Source of the DNA: Hydrangea macrophylla | Taxonomy: Eukaryota > Streptophyta > Magnoliopsida > Cornales > Hydrangeaceae | Reading direction: 5' to 3' | NCBI GenBank assembly: GCA_033977485.1 | Contig: CM066990.1 | Span: 11,391,001 to 11,455,000 of the forward strand | DNA: 64,000 nt | In this document: piece after piece, positions 55,936-64,000 of the stretch | How positions within the stretch are numbered: position 1 is the stretch's first letter | Layout of the letters: every line of letters starts with the position of its first letter | Notes under the pieces: model-generated | What the model was told of the DNA's origin: nothing | Seen by the model: only the letters and a program-made list of their open reading frames with translations | Databases searched by the model: none | Program-made: the position numbers and the translations under genes

Positions 55936-56405
55936 TTAGTGTTTCAAAGATACCAGGAGTAAGATAGTGGGTTGTTGTGGCTGTCGAGAGAAAAGAGTCG
56001 GCAAGATGAGTGTGGTGCATTGTCTCATTACACGAGTATCTGTTTTTATGAATGAACGACCTTTAATATATTCCTTGTTTTATAAATGAATTCTTCCTGC
56101 GGTTTAACTATTGATTTATACAAATTGAAAAATGGAAAAAGGTAAATGGGTATGTTTTACATTCAAAGTCATGTTTTTAATACTCACCAGCTTCTTGAAG
56201 CTGACGACGTTGATGCGTCCTGGACATTCGTGTTCAGGCTTTTCAGGTTATAACCAGGAGGAGTCGTACGACTACGCTAATTGAGAATGGCTGCTTTAGG
56301 AATGAGAAAACCGTTTATTTATTATATGTTTTAAGTTATGAGCTGTTTTGTTTTATAAGGATGACTGTAATAGACACTAAGTTATTGTTTTATTTTAAGG
56401 CGGTC

Positions 56406-57039
56406 TGATACGAACCCCGCCAATAATGTGACGAAACCCGTAACACGATTAATGTCTCGGACCGTTCTACTGTCAGATTCAATGGAAACCGCGACCCAAC
56501 ACCTATAACAGATGCGAACCTTGGTATAAAGGACGAAGACGCCACAATCAAGGATGGAAAACTCGATTGATAAGTCCAGGTATGAACGCCACAGAGTAAA
56601 TCTGATAAGTTCGAATAGTTCTTCAAAGAACCAAAGAGAAAACTCTCACAATATTATTAATGATCAAAACTGAATATTACAAACCCTAAAACTGTTTAAA
56701 TAGCTGAGGCTTAAAGTTGGGCCCTTTTAAGCCTACGAAATATTATGGTCCAATGTAATTCATCCCAAAACTAAAATAAAAGGAAACTAATGAATATAAA
56801 AAATCCCTAAGTTGGCATGCAAGCCTATAATTTATTCTAGAGCTTGAATCATGGACACCCAGCCTTGTGGATCACTAGTATCCTCCTTTGGGCCACTCAG
56901 ATTAGTCTCAACCCAAATTTGTTGAACCAGCCCATTGAGATTGTCCTTGAACCGCTTTGCTCGCGCCCTTGTAACCGGACCAATTGGCACGTGGTTCGGG
57001 TCCGCATTCCACCTTGTGCTAGCCGCCATGTTCTCATCA
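56406..57039 (-). repeat. 3' LTR of CRM-3
   Basis: 634 bp, encoding the integrase tail to the stop at 56832. Left flank GGTC at 56402-56405; the opposite target copy is not available. Confidence 0.92.
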
Positions 57040-60000
57040 TTCCCCTCCTCTTGAAAAGGATTTGTCCTCAAATCATCACCTACATCAAAAGGAGATAAAT
57101 CAGCAACATTAAAAGTAGTACTAACATTATACTCACCAGGCAACTCTAGCTTGTTGGCATTGTCATTGATGCGCTCAAGAACTTGAAAAGGACCATCGCC
57201 TCGGGGAAGCAATTTAGAACGCCTTTGTGCTGGAAATCTTTCTTTTCGCATGTGTACCCAAACCCAATCTCGAGGTTCAAAGATGATATTGCGTCGCCCT
57301 TTGTTAGCTTGCGTTGCATATTGCTCCGTTCTTCGCTCAATATTGAGCCTTGCTTTCTCATGAATCTGCTTAACAAACTCTGCTTTCTTTTTTCCATCTA
57401 AATTAACACGCTCAGTCACAGGTAAAGGAGATAAATCCAAAGGAGTTAAAGGATTAAAACCATACACAATTTCAAAGGGTGAAAATTTAGTAGCATAATG
57501 GATAGTACGATTATAAGCAAACTCAACATGTGGTAAACATTCTTCCCATGTTTTGATGTTCTTTTTAATAATAGCCCTTAACAAAGTAGATAAAGTCCTA
57601 TTTACTACTTCAGTTTGACCATCAGTTTGTGGATGACAAGTAGTAGAAAATAATAACTTAGTCCCCAACTTACACCACAAGGTCTTCCAAAAGTAACTCA
57701 AGAATTTAGCATCTCTATCCGAAACAATGGTTCTAGGCATACCATGTAATCTCACAATCTCCTTAAAGAACAAATTAGCAACATGTGAAGCATCATCAGT
57801 TTTGTGACATCGAATAAAATGTGCCATCTTGGAAAATCTATCCACAACCACAAAAATTGAGTCTCGATCGTGTTTAGTCCTAGGTAAACCTAACACAAAA
57901 TCCATTGAAATATCAATCCATGGTTCACTAGGAATTGGAAGAGGTGTGTATAAGCCATGGGGTTGTACTCTAGATTTCGCTCGCCTACATGTGACACATC
58001 TACCACAAATTCTCTCAACATCTTGTTTCATGCGTGGCCAATAGAAGTGTTCTTGTAAAACGGCTAATGTTTTTACTACCCCAAAATGTCCCATTAACCC
58101 TCCCCCATGTGACTCTCGCACAAGCAACTCTCTCACTGAACAAGTTGGAATGCACAATTTATTTTCTCGAAATAAAAACCCCTCATGCCTATAGAATTTA
58201 TTAAGGGCTGTTTTTTCACAAGATTCAAATTCTTCACTAAAATCGAGATCTAAAGGATACAATTCCTTAATATGCTCAAAACCAAGAATCTTAGCATCAA
58301 GAGTAGAGATTAGAATGTACCTTCGAGAAAGTGCATCGGCAACGATGTTCTCCTTACCTTGTTTATATCGAATGACGTATGGAAACGTCTCAATGAATTC
58401 AACCCATCGTGCATGTCTCTTGTTCAGCTTGTGTTGGACTTTAAGGTGCTTTAAAGACTCATGATCGGTGTGAATCACGAACTCTTTAGGCCACAAGTAA
58501 TGCTGCCATGTCTCCAAAGCTCGAACCAATGCATACATCTCTTTGTCATACGTGGGATAGTTTAAGGCAGCCCCACTTAACTTCTCACTAAAGTATGCAA
58601 TCGGTCTTCCTTCTTGCATAAGCACGGCGCCAATACCTAAACCTGAAGCATCACATTCAATTTCAAAAGTTTTTGTAAAGTTAGGTAAAGCAAGTAAAGG
58701 TGCATGAGTTAACTTCTCCTTGAGTAATTGAAATGCCTTCTCTTGCTCTTCCCCCCATTTGAACCCAACATTTTTCTTGATGACTTCGGTTATCGGTGCA
58801 GCTATATTACTGAAGTCTTTCACGAACCTCCTGTAAAAACTAGCAAGTCCATGAAAACTTCGCACATTACTTACACTAGATGGGCTTGGCCATTCTTGGA
58901 TAGCACGAATCTTTTCTTCATCAACCTGTATTCCTTGTGCACACACAACAAAACCAAGAAACACAAGCTTATCGGTGCAAAAAGTGCACTTCTTTAGGTT
59001 AGCAAACAACTTTTCATTTCTAAGCACATCTAACACAAGTTTTAAATGCTTCAAATGCTCTTCCAAGTTTTTGCTATAAATCAGGATATCATCAAAATAA
59101 ACAACTACAAATTTTCCAATGAAAGCACGCAAAACATGGTTCATCAATCTCATAAAAGTACTAGGAGCATTAGTTAATCCAAAAGGCATAACTAACCATT
59201 CATACAAACCATATTTTGTTTTAAATGCAGTTTTCCATTCATCACCTTCTTTCATTCTAATTTGATGATACCCACTTTTCAAATCAATCTTAGAAAATAT
59301 ACAAGAACCATGCAACTCATCTAACATATCATCTAAGCGAGGAATAGGGTGTCGATACTTTACCGTTATGTTGTTGACGGCTCGGCAATCAACGCACATT
59401 CTCCACGTCCCATCCTTCTTAGGAACCAAAATCACCGGAACGGCGCATGGACTCATACTTTCTCTTACGTACCCCTTTTCCATCAACTCACTAACCTGCT
59501 TTTGTAGCTCCTTTGTCTCCTCAGGATTGCTTCTATAGGCTGGTCGGTTTGGAATGGTAGCACCGGGCACGAAATCAATTTGATGTTCAATCCCTCGAAT
59601 AGGGGGTAAACCATGTGGAACCTCCTCGGGAAAGATATCACCAAACTCCTGCAAAAGAGAAACAACAGAACTAGGCAAAGATGAGTCAATTTGGTTAGTG
59701 TTTAAAAATGCCTCTTTGTACAAAAGTACAATCATAGGCTGATTTGAAAACAACGCTCGTTTGATCTCACTCGCTTTTGCATAAAAATTCTTTTTTTGGT
59801 TTCCCTCTAATTTTCCCTCAATGGCTGCATTTTTCTTTTCTTTCTCTCTCTCATTTTTCTCACTCCTTTTCTTTTGTTCACTCTCTTTCTTTTGATCACT
59901 CTCCCTTTGCAACCTCACTTGATCTTCATAAACTTGCCTCGGTGTTAAAGGCACTAAGGTGATTGTCCTTTGATTAAGCACGAACGAGTATTTATTTGTG

Positions 60001-60884
60001 AAACCATCATGCTTAACACGTCGATCAAATTGCCATGGCCTCCCTAACAACAAGTGTCCAGCTTGCATCGGAACCACATCACTCAAAACTTCATCTTCAT
60101 ATTTCCCAATACGAAAAGAAACTAACACCTGTTTAGTTACCCTTACTTCACCACTATCATTGAGCCATTGCAATTTATAAGGTCGTGGATGCTTGATTGT
60201 TGGAAGCCCTAATTTGTCCACCAAAGTTGTGCTAGCAACGTTAGTGCAACTCCCCCCATCTATGATCACACTACACACCTTATCTTTGACATGACATCTC
60301 GTATGAAAGATGTTCTCCCGTTGTGCCTCATCATCTTCCTTAACCTGCATATTTAGAGCTCTCCTTGCCACTAACAAATCCCCTTGGGCAGCGTACTCTT
60401 CATCATCGGCATCCTCTAATGGTGGCACAGATTCGTTGTCATCTTCATCTTCGGTTTCAATCTCACCATTATCTCGTAACACCATAACTCTCTTGTTCGG
60501 ACATTGGCTAGCTATGTGTCCCCTACCTTGGCACTTAAAACACTTAATATCGCGGTTCCGAGAAGTAGACGAATCGGATTTACCTTGATTTCCATGGCTG
60601 GCCACCTCTTGTTTTTGCTCAGTTTTTGGCTTCATCAAAGGCTGCTTCTCATCTCTTTTCCAATTATTTGGTTTCCAAGCGGATGTATTGGAATTTTGGC
60701 TTGGATTTTGGCTTGGACGTGTGCTGCTGCCCCTCCTCTTGAGTTGATTCTCAATTTTAATAGCCATGTGTACCATATCCTCCAACTCAACATAGTGTTG
60801 CAATTCCACTGCATTGGCAATTTCCCGATTCAACCCAACTAAGAATCTAGCCATTCTAGCCTCTCGATCTTCCTCTACATTCGC
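56832..60884 (-). CDS. CRM-3 gag C-terminus, protease, RT, RNase H, integrase
   Basis: Open from the residue after the stop at 60885-60887 to 56832, about 1350 codons. Knuckle [84 protein letters not shown] and DGQTEVVNR: all catalytic residues I can check are present. Private changes include EPRDWVW (siblings EPGDWVW) and NANKLEL (siblings NAYKLEL). Ends with the LTR-encoded [15 protein letters not shown] tail. Without the upstream stop it would be the most complete pol here. Confidence 0.9.
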   Translation of the reverse strand, partial: ANVEEDREARMARFLVGLNREIANAVELQHYVELEDMVHMAIKIENQLKRRGSSTRPSQNPSQNSNTSAWKPNNWKRDEKQPLMKPKTEQKQEVASHGNQGKSDSSTSRNRDIKCFKCQGRGHIASQCPNKRVMVLRDNGEIETEDEDDNESVPPLEDADDEEYAAQGDLLVARRALNMQVKEDDEAQRENIFHTRCHVKDKVCSVIIDGGSCTNVASTTLVDKLGLPTIKHPRPYKLQWLNDSGEVRVTKQVLVSFRIGKYEDEVLSDVVPMQAGHLLLGRPWQFDRRVKHDGFTNKYSFVLNQRTITLVPLTPRQVYEDQVRLQRESDQKKESEQKKRSEKNEREKEKKNAAIEGKLEGNQKKNFYAKASEIKRALFSNQPMIVLLYKEAFLNTNQIDSSLPSSVVSLLQEFGDIFPEEVPHGLPPIRGIEHQIDFVPGATIPNRPAYRSNPEETKELQKQVSELMEKGYVRESMSPCAVPVILVPKKDGTWRMCVDCRAVNNITVKYRHPIPRLDDMLDELHGSCIFSKIDLKSGYHQIRMKEGDEWKTAFKTKYGLYEWLVMPFGLTNAPSTFMRLMNHVLRAFIGKFVVVYFDDILIYSKNLEEHLKHLKLVLDVLRNEKLFANLKKCTFCTDKLVFLGFVVCAQGIQVDEEKIRAIQEWPSPSSVSNVRSFHGLASFYRRFVKDFSNIAAPITEVIKKNVGFKWGEEQEKAFQLLKEKLTHAPLLALPNFTKTFEIECDASGLGIGAVLMQEGRPIAYFSEKLSGAALNYPTYDKEMYALVRALETWQHYLWPKEFVIHTDHESLKHLKVQHKLNKRHARWVEFIETFPYVIRYKQGKENIVADALSRRYILISTLDAKILGFEHIKELYPLDLDFSEEFESCEKTALNKFYRHEGFLFRENKLCIPTCSVRELLVRESHGGGLMGHFGVVKTLAVLQEHFYWPRMKQDVERICGRCVTCRRAKSRVQPHGLYTPLPIPSEPWIDISMDFVLGLPRTKHDRDSIFVVVDRFSKMAHFIRCHKTDDASHVANLFFKEIVRLHGMPRTIVSDRDAKFLSYFWKTLWCKLGTKLLFSTTCHPQTDGQTEVVNRTLSTLLRAIIKKNIKTWEECLPHVEFAYNRTIHYATKFSPFEIVYGFNPLTPLDLSPLPVTERVNLDGKKKAEFVKQIHEKARLNIERRTEQYATQANKGRRNIIFEPRDWVWVHMRKERFPAQRRSKLLPRGDGPFQVLERINDNANKLELPGEYNVSTTFNVADLSPFDVGDDLRTNPFQEEGNDENMAASTRWNADPNHVPIGPVTRARAKRFKDNLNGLVQQIWVETNLSGPKEDTSDPQGWVSMIQALE

Positions 60885-61607
60885 TCAAATCATAGCAACT
60901 TCCATCTCCTTATAATATTCTTCCACACTCCTATTACCTTGCCTCAAACTTTGCAACTTGTTGTATAACTCTCGGTAATAATAGCTTGGAACGAACCGCT
61001 TCCTCATCACAGTTTTCATATCCTCCCATGTCTCTATTGGACGCTCCCTATTTCTTCTCCTATTCAACACCAATTGATCCCACCAAATGATAGCATAATC
61101 AGAAAATTCAATGGCAGCAAGTTTTACCTTCTTAGCCTCAGAGTAATGGTGGCAATCAAATACTAATTCTACCTTCTTCTCCCATTCTAGATAGGCTTCC
61201 GGATCATTCTTCCCTTGAAACGAAGGAATCTTCATCTTAATACTACCCAAATTATTATCTTCCCGGTTCCTAGCTTCTCTAAACCTAACTTCTCTACCCC
61301 GACCACCATATCTCCTATGATTATCTATTGACTCCTGATCATTTTCTTCTTCAAAGTCTCCCCAAAAATACTCCTCTTCTTCAACTCTCACTCCCCTCGG
61401 TTGAACTCTCTCTCTTCTACGTCCATGAGGAGCATTGTTTTGTGGCTGCTCCACACGTGCATTCTCTACTCTATCTATCCGTTCATGAACTTGTTCCATC
61501 TCTGTCCTCAATACCCTCCTCATTTCACCCATTAATGCCTCCAATAGTAGTTTCTGATCAGTCTCTCCCGAAACCTCCCCGGCATTAATTTCGTCTTTAT
61601 GGGCCAT
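60885..61607 (-). pseudogene. CRM-3 gag N-terminal part ending in a premature stop
   Basis: ATG 61607 ([17 protein letters not shown]), capsid region as in CRM-1/2, ending at TGA 60885-60887 where the siblings have CGA (arginine, in [10 protein letters not shown]). A C-to-T change at a CpG explains it. The rest of gag follows in the same frame. Confidence 0.9.
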
Positions 61608-61906
61608 ATTTCGCTGCAAAACAAAGATTAGATAAAAAAAAATATACAGGACCTCACAACTCTCGCTCACGTGTTTCACTCAACTAGGATGTATCACTCA
61701 AGTTCACTCGTGTTTAAACTGAAAATCAATTTGGCTTTTACCCTCTTATGTGCTCACCACTCTTGCCTTTTTCCACTCGTAGTAATTCTCACTCGGTTCT
61801 TATGAAACTGCTCAAACAATGACTAGAATTTCTCAGTAACAATCCATACCCAAACTAGACCAATCAAATTTGGACGCTGAAAGCACGACTAAAAACAAAC
61901 GCGGAT

Positions 61907-62358
61907 TGGTTACATTATAACGCGGATTGGTTACATTATTCCAAAAATGTGCCTAGGATTGGTTACATATAGCATTTGGAAAGAAAGGAATGCTCGGAGC
62001 TTCAAATCTGAAGCAAAGACTAAGGAAAGAATATTTCAAGAGATCTGTCTCCACATATCCCAACAAATACAAGTGCGGTGGAAGAATGATCCTCACCTTC
62101 CCCAGTATATCAGGAGTTGGATAGTTACTTCTTAGTGATTTTGTTTGGTTGGAATTCCCTGTATGCTTATGGACTCTTGATTTTATTTGATCTTTGATCA
62201 TTGCTTTCTTTTTGCTTGAGTTTCGGTCTTTTGACCCATTCTTTGTGCTTTGTCTGTTGCAGTTCCGTGCGCTTATTGTATATCCTGGGGTATGCCCCTT
62301 GTACATTTGTATTGCCCTTTGGCTTTTTCTTTTTTAATTAACCCTTTTTCCGAAAAAA
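61907..62358 (+). mobile_element. LINE-h: 5'-truncated LINE in the CRM-3 leader
   Basis: Flanked by AAAAACAAACGCGGAT (61891-61906) and AAAAACGAACGCGGAT (62359-62374), one mismatch. ORF2 tail MCLGLVTYSIWKERNARSF... stops at 62135. 3' UTR hairpin 62287-62298, then TTTTTCCG and an A run merging with the target. The 5' junction carries extra copies of GGATTGGTTACATTA. Confidence 0.88.
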
Positions 62359-62374
62359 AAAAACGAACGCGGAT

Positions 62375-62548
62375 GGCTAGGTTTCCAAAAGCACAAAAAA
62401 AAATGGAATTTTCGGAAAAAAAAATTTCGCACTATGGAGTAAGGTCCGATTCGGACTCCTTAGACCCCAAATATCACAAAACAAAAATAAAAATTTTTTT
62501 TTTTCTCCCCTACAGATCTCTTCTCTTCTCTTCTTTTCTTTTCTTTTC

Positions 62549-62580
<32 letters not shown>

Positions 62581-62931
62581 TCTCTTTTTTTCTTTTTTTG
62601 TATTTTTTTTTTCTTGAATAATCAGGCAGACTTCACTGTTCACGTATCTGATTCAGGAACCCTAATTCCAAGAAGGAAAAAAAAACCCAGAATAACAACG
62701 ATCACGAGAATGAACAAACACGAAGTAACAAGGGCAAATCACAGATCAGATTCGCAAACCCTAAACACAAAATTCCAGATCGTAATCGAACACCTTTTTT
62801 TTTTTTTATACGGTTCAAAAACGAGAACGAATAAGAAAACGAACAGAAACAAAAACGAATAAGAACAGAACCAGAAGAAACGAATAAGAACAGAAACGAA
62901 AAAGATATGATAAACCTGAGACTAGAACTGT
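62375..62931 (-). other. CRM-3 leader with T-rich tract
   Basis: Continuation of the leader toward the primer site. Includes a pyrimidine-only tract at about 62505-62610, the counterpart of the A/G tract in CRM-2. Confidence 0.8.
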
Positions 62932-62943
62932 GCTCTGATACCA
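62932..62943 (-). promoter_or_regulatory. CRM-3 primer-binding site
   Basis: TGGTATCAGAGC on the minus strand, two bases from the LTR, initiator tRNA-Met type. Confidence 0.9.
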
Positions 62944-62945
62944 AC

Positions 62946-63579
62946 TGATACGAACCCCGTCAATAATGTGACGAAACCCGTAACACGATTAATGTTTCGG
63001 ACCGTTCTACTGTCAGATTCAATGGAAACCGCGACCCAACACCTATAACAGATGCGAACCTTGGTATAAAGGACGAAGACGCCACAATCAAGGATGGAAA
63101 ACTCGATTGATAAGTCCAGGTATGAATGCCACAGAGTAAATCTGATAAGTTCGAATAGTTCTTCAAAGAACCAAAGAGAAAACTCTCACAATATTATTAA
63201 TGATCAAAACTGAATATTACAAACCCTAAAACTGTTTAAATAGCTGAGGCTTAAAGTTGGGCCCTTTTAAGCCTACGAAATATTATGGTCCAATATAATT
63301 CATCCCAAAACTAAAATAAAAGGAAACTAATGAATATAAAAAATCCCTAAGTTGGCATGCAAGCCTATAATTTATTCTAGAGCTTGAATCATGGACACCC
63401 AGCCTTGTGGATCACTAGTATCCTCCTTTGGGCCACTCAGATTAGTCTCAACCCAAATTTGTTGAACCAGCCCATTGAGATTGTCCTTGAACCGCTTTGC
63501 TCGCGCCCTTGTAACCGGACCAATTGGCACGTGGTTCGGGTCCGCATTCCACCTTGTGCTAGCCGCCATGTTCTCATCA
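62946..63579 (-). repeat. Shared middle LTR of the CRM-3 tandem
   Basis: 634 bp. It is the 5' LTR of the unit at 56406-63579 and at the same time the 3' LTR of the next unit, because integrase coding sequence continues into it from 63908. Confidence 0.88.
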
Positions 63580-63908
63580 TTCCCCTCCTCTTGAAAAGGA
63601 TTTGTCCTCAAATCATCACCTACATCAAAAGGAGATAAATCAGCAACATTAAAAGTAGTACTAACATTATACTCACCAGGCAACTCTAGCTTGTAGGCAT
63701 TGTCATTGATGCGCTCAAGAACTTGAAAAGGACCATCGCCTCGGGGAAGCAATTTAGAACGCCTTTGTGCTGGAAATCTTTCTTTTCGCATGTGTACCCA
63801 AACCCAATCTCGAGGTTCAAAGATGATATTGCGTCGCCCTTTGTTAGCTTGCGTTGCATATTGCTCCGTTCTTCGCTCAATATTGAGCCTTGCTTTCTCA
63901 TGAATCTT
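63580..63908 (-). pseudogene. Integrase C-terminal fragment of a second CRM-3 unit
   Basis: Encodes [20 protein letters not shown] to the LTR, in frame into the shared LTR. Nearly identical to 57040-57368, including the private EPRDW residue, but with NAYKLEL instead of NANKLEL. At 63908 the similarity ends abruptly in non-CRM sequence. Confidence 0.88.
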
Positions 63909-64000
63909 GATGAGAATCAAGGAAGCACTTAATGGGCTGAATTGGGCTGATTATAAAATGGAGAATCCAAGAAGATCAATGTGGCATTTTTTTGGGTTGA
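63909..64000. other. Unassigned sequence at the window edge
   Basis: Begins with a short perfect inverted repeat, CTTGAT-GAGA-ATCAAG (63907-63922), then TGGGCTGAATTGGGCTGAT. No recognised element. Confidence 0.5.

Larger units (their letters stand above)
53665..56405 (+). repeat. Part of a long LTR (Tekay/Del-like), cut by CRM-3
   Basis: Starts TGTAATAACCTGCA directly after the copia remnant, like the TGTAATAAC-type ends of long Ty3/gypsy LTRs. Contains CG-rich palindromes (55023-55285), a GTTGTG microsatellite and a repeat built on GGACACTCCCTGG. The right end is not seen: CRM-3 interrupts at 56406 and the window ends before any return. No coding potential. It could instead be non-LTR host repeat. 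Confidence 0.5.
56406..63579 (-). mobile_element. CRM-3: CRM-like element, first unit of a tandem
   Basis: Two 634-bp LTRs (56406-57039 and 62946-63579), four differences by eye. A full internal region lies between them with gag-pol on the minus strand. Beyond 63579 there is no target duplication; instead another internal 3' end follows, so the LTR is shared with a second unit. LINE-h interrupts the leader. One in-frame stop in gag. Confidence 0.92.

Overview
This is nuclear DNA of a flowering plant, probably a eudicot, and it is an almost pure pile of nested retrotransposons. The evidence is the element families: Ty3/gypsy of the Tat lineage (second, archaeal-type RNase H and an extra antisense gene), CRM-clade-like Ty3/gypsy with integrase running into the 3' LTR, plant L1-type LINEs (ORF1 with a DUF4283-like domain, ORF2 with endonuclease, reverse transcriptase and zf-RVT tail), and a decayed Ty1/copia. 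I see no convincing host gene, tRNA, rRNA or CRISPR. The species cannot be named from the sequence.

Layout. 1-3228: 3' part of element Tat-A (antisense gene, 3' LTR with a LINE fragment in it). 3229-3449: short flank. 3450-24449: Tat-B, two 565-bp LTRs, target duplication CATTG on both sides, about 9% LTR divergence, decayed gag-pol. Inside Tat-B sit a LINE fragment (10029-10506) and CRM-1 (11961-22920, minus strand, duplication TACTC, 6 LTR differences), which itself holds LINE-c (15747-20094). 24450-25890: flank with a copia LTR fragment. 25891-29614: Tat-C, duplication ATATA, most of pol deleted. 30055-33449: probable solo LTR holding LINE-d. About 33690-53657: a dead copia element split by CRM-2 (35991-52242, duplication GAGGT, only 2 LTR differences). 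CRM-2 carries a full-length LINE-e in its 5' LTR (36258-43034) and an ORF1-only LINE-f inside gag-pol (46213-48943). 53665-56405: part of a long LTR. 56406-63908: CRM-3, minus strand, arranged LTR-internal-LTR-internal, with LINE-h in its leader. 63909-64000: unassigned.

How the parts relate. Tat elements form the oldest identified layer with paired LTRs, CRM copies (LTR divergence under 1%) are a recent layer, and four LINEs lie inside CRM copies and so are younger still. All eight LINEs end in a common 3' tail with the hairpin GGGGTATGCCCC or a variant, suggesting one shared retrotransposition signal. LINE-e is nearly intact (one extra T in a T run). LINE-f has a complete-looking ORF1 and the shared 3' end but no ORF2, resembling an ORF1-only parasite of LINEs. 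Each CRM copy carries a disabling point change explainable as C-to-T decay at a CpG.

The structures least explained by textbook annotation are: paired short palindromes about two helical turns apart in the solo LTR (AGTCGACT type), with looser parallels in the copia LTR (GATCGATC type) and the long LTR at 53.7-56.4 kb (GCGCGAGC type); six-hairpin arrays with covarying arms downstream of Tat integrase; the spliced antisense gene of Tat-A/B; and the ORF1-only LINE. Element names (Tat-A, CRM-1, LINE-a and so on) are mine.
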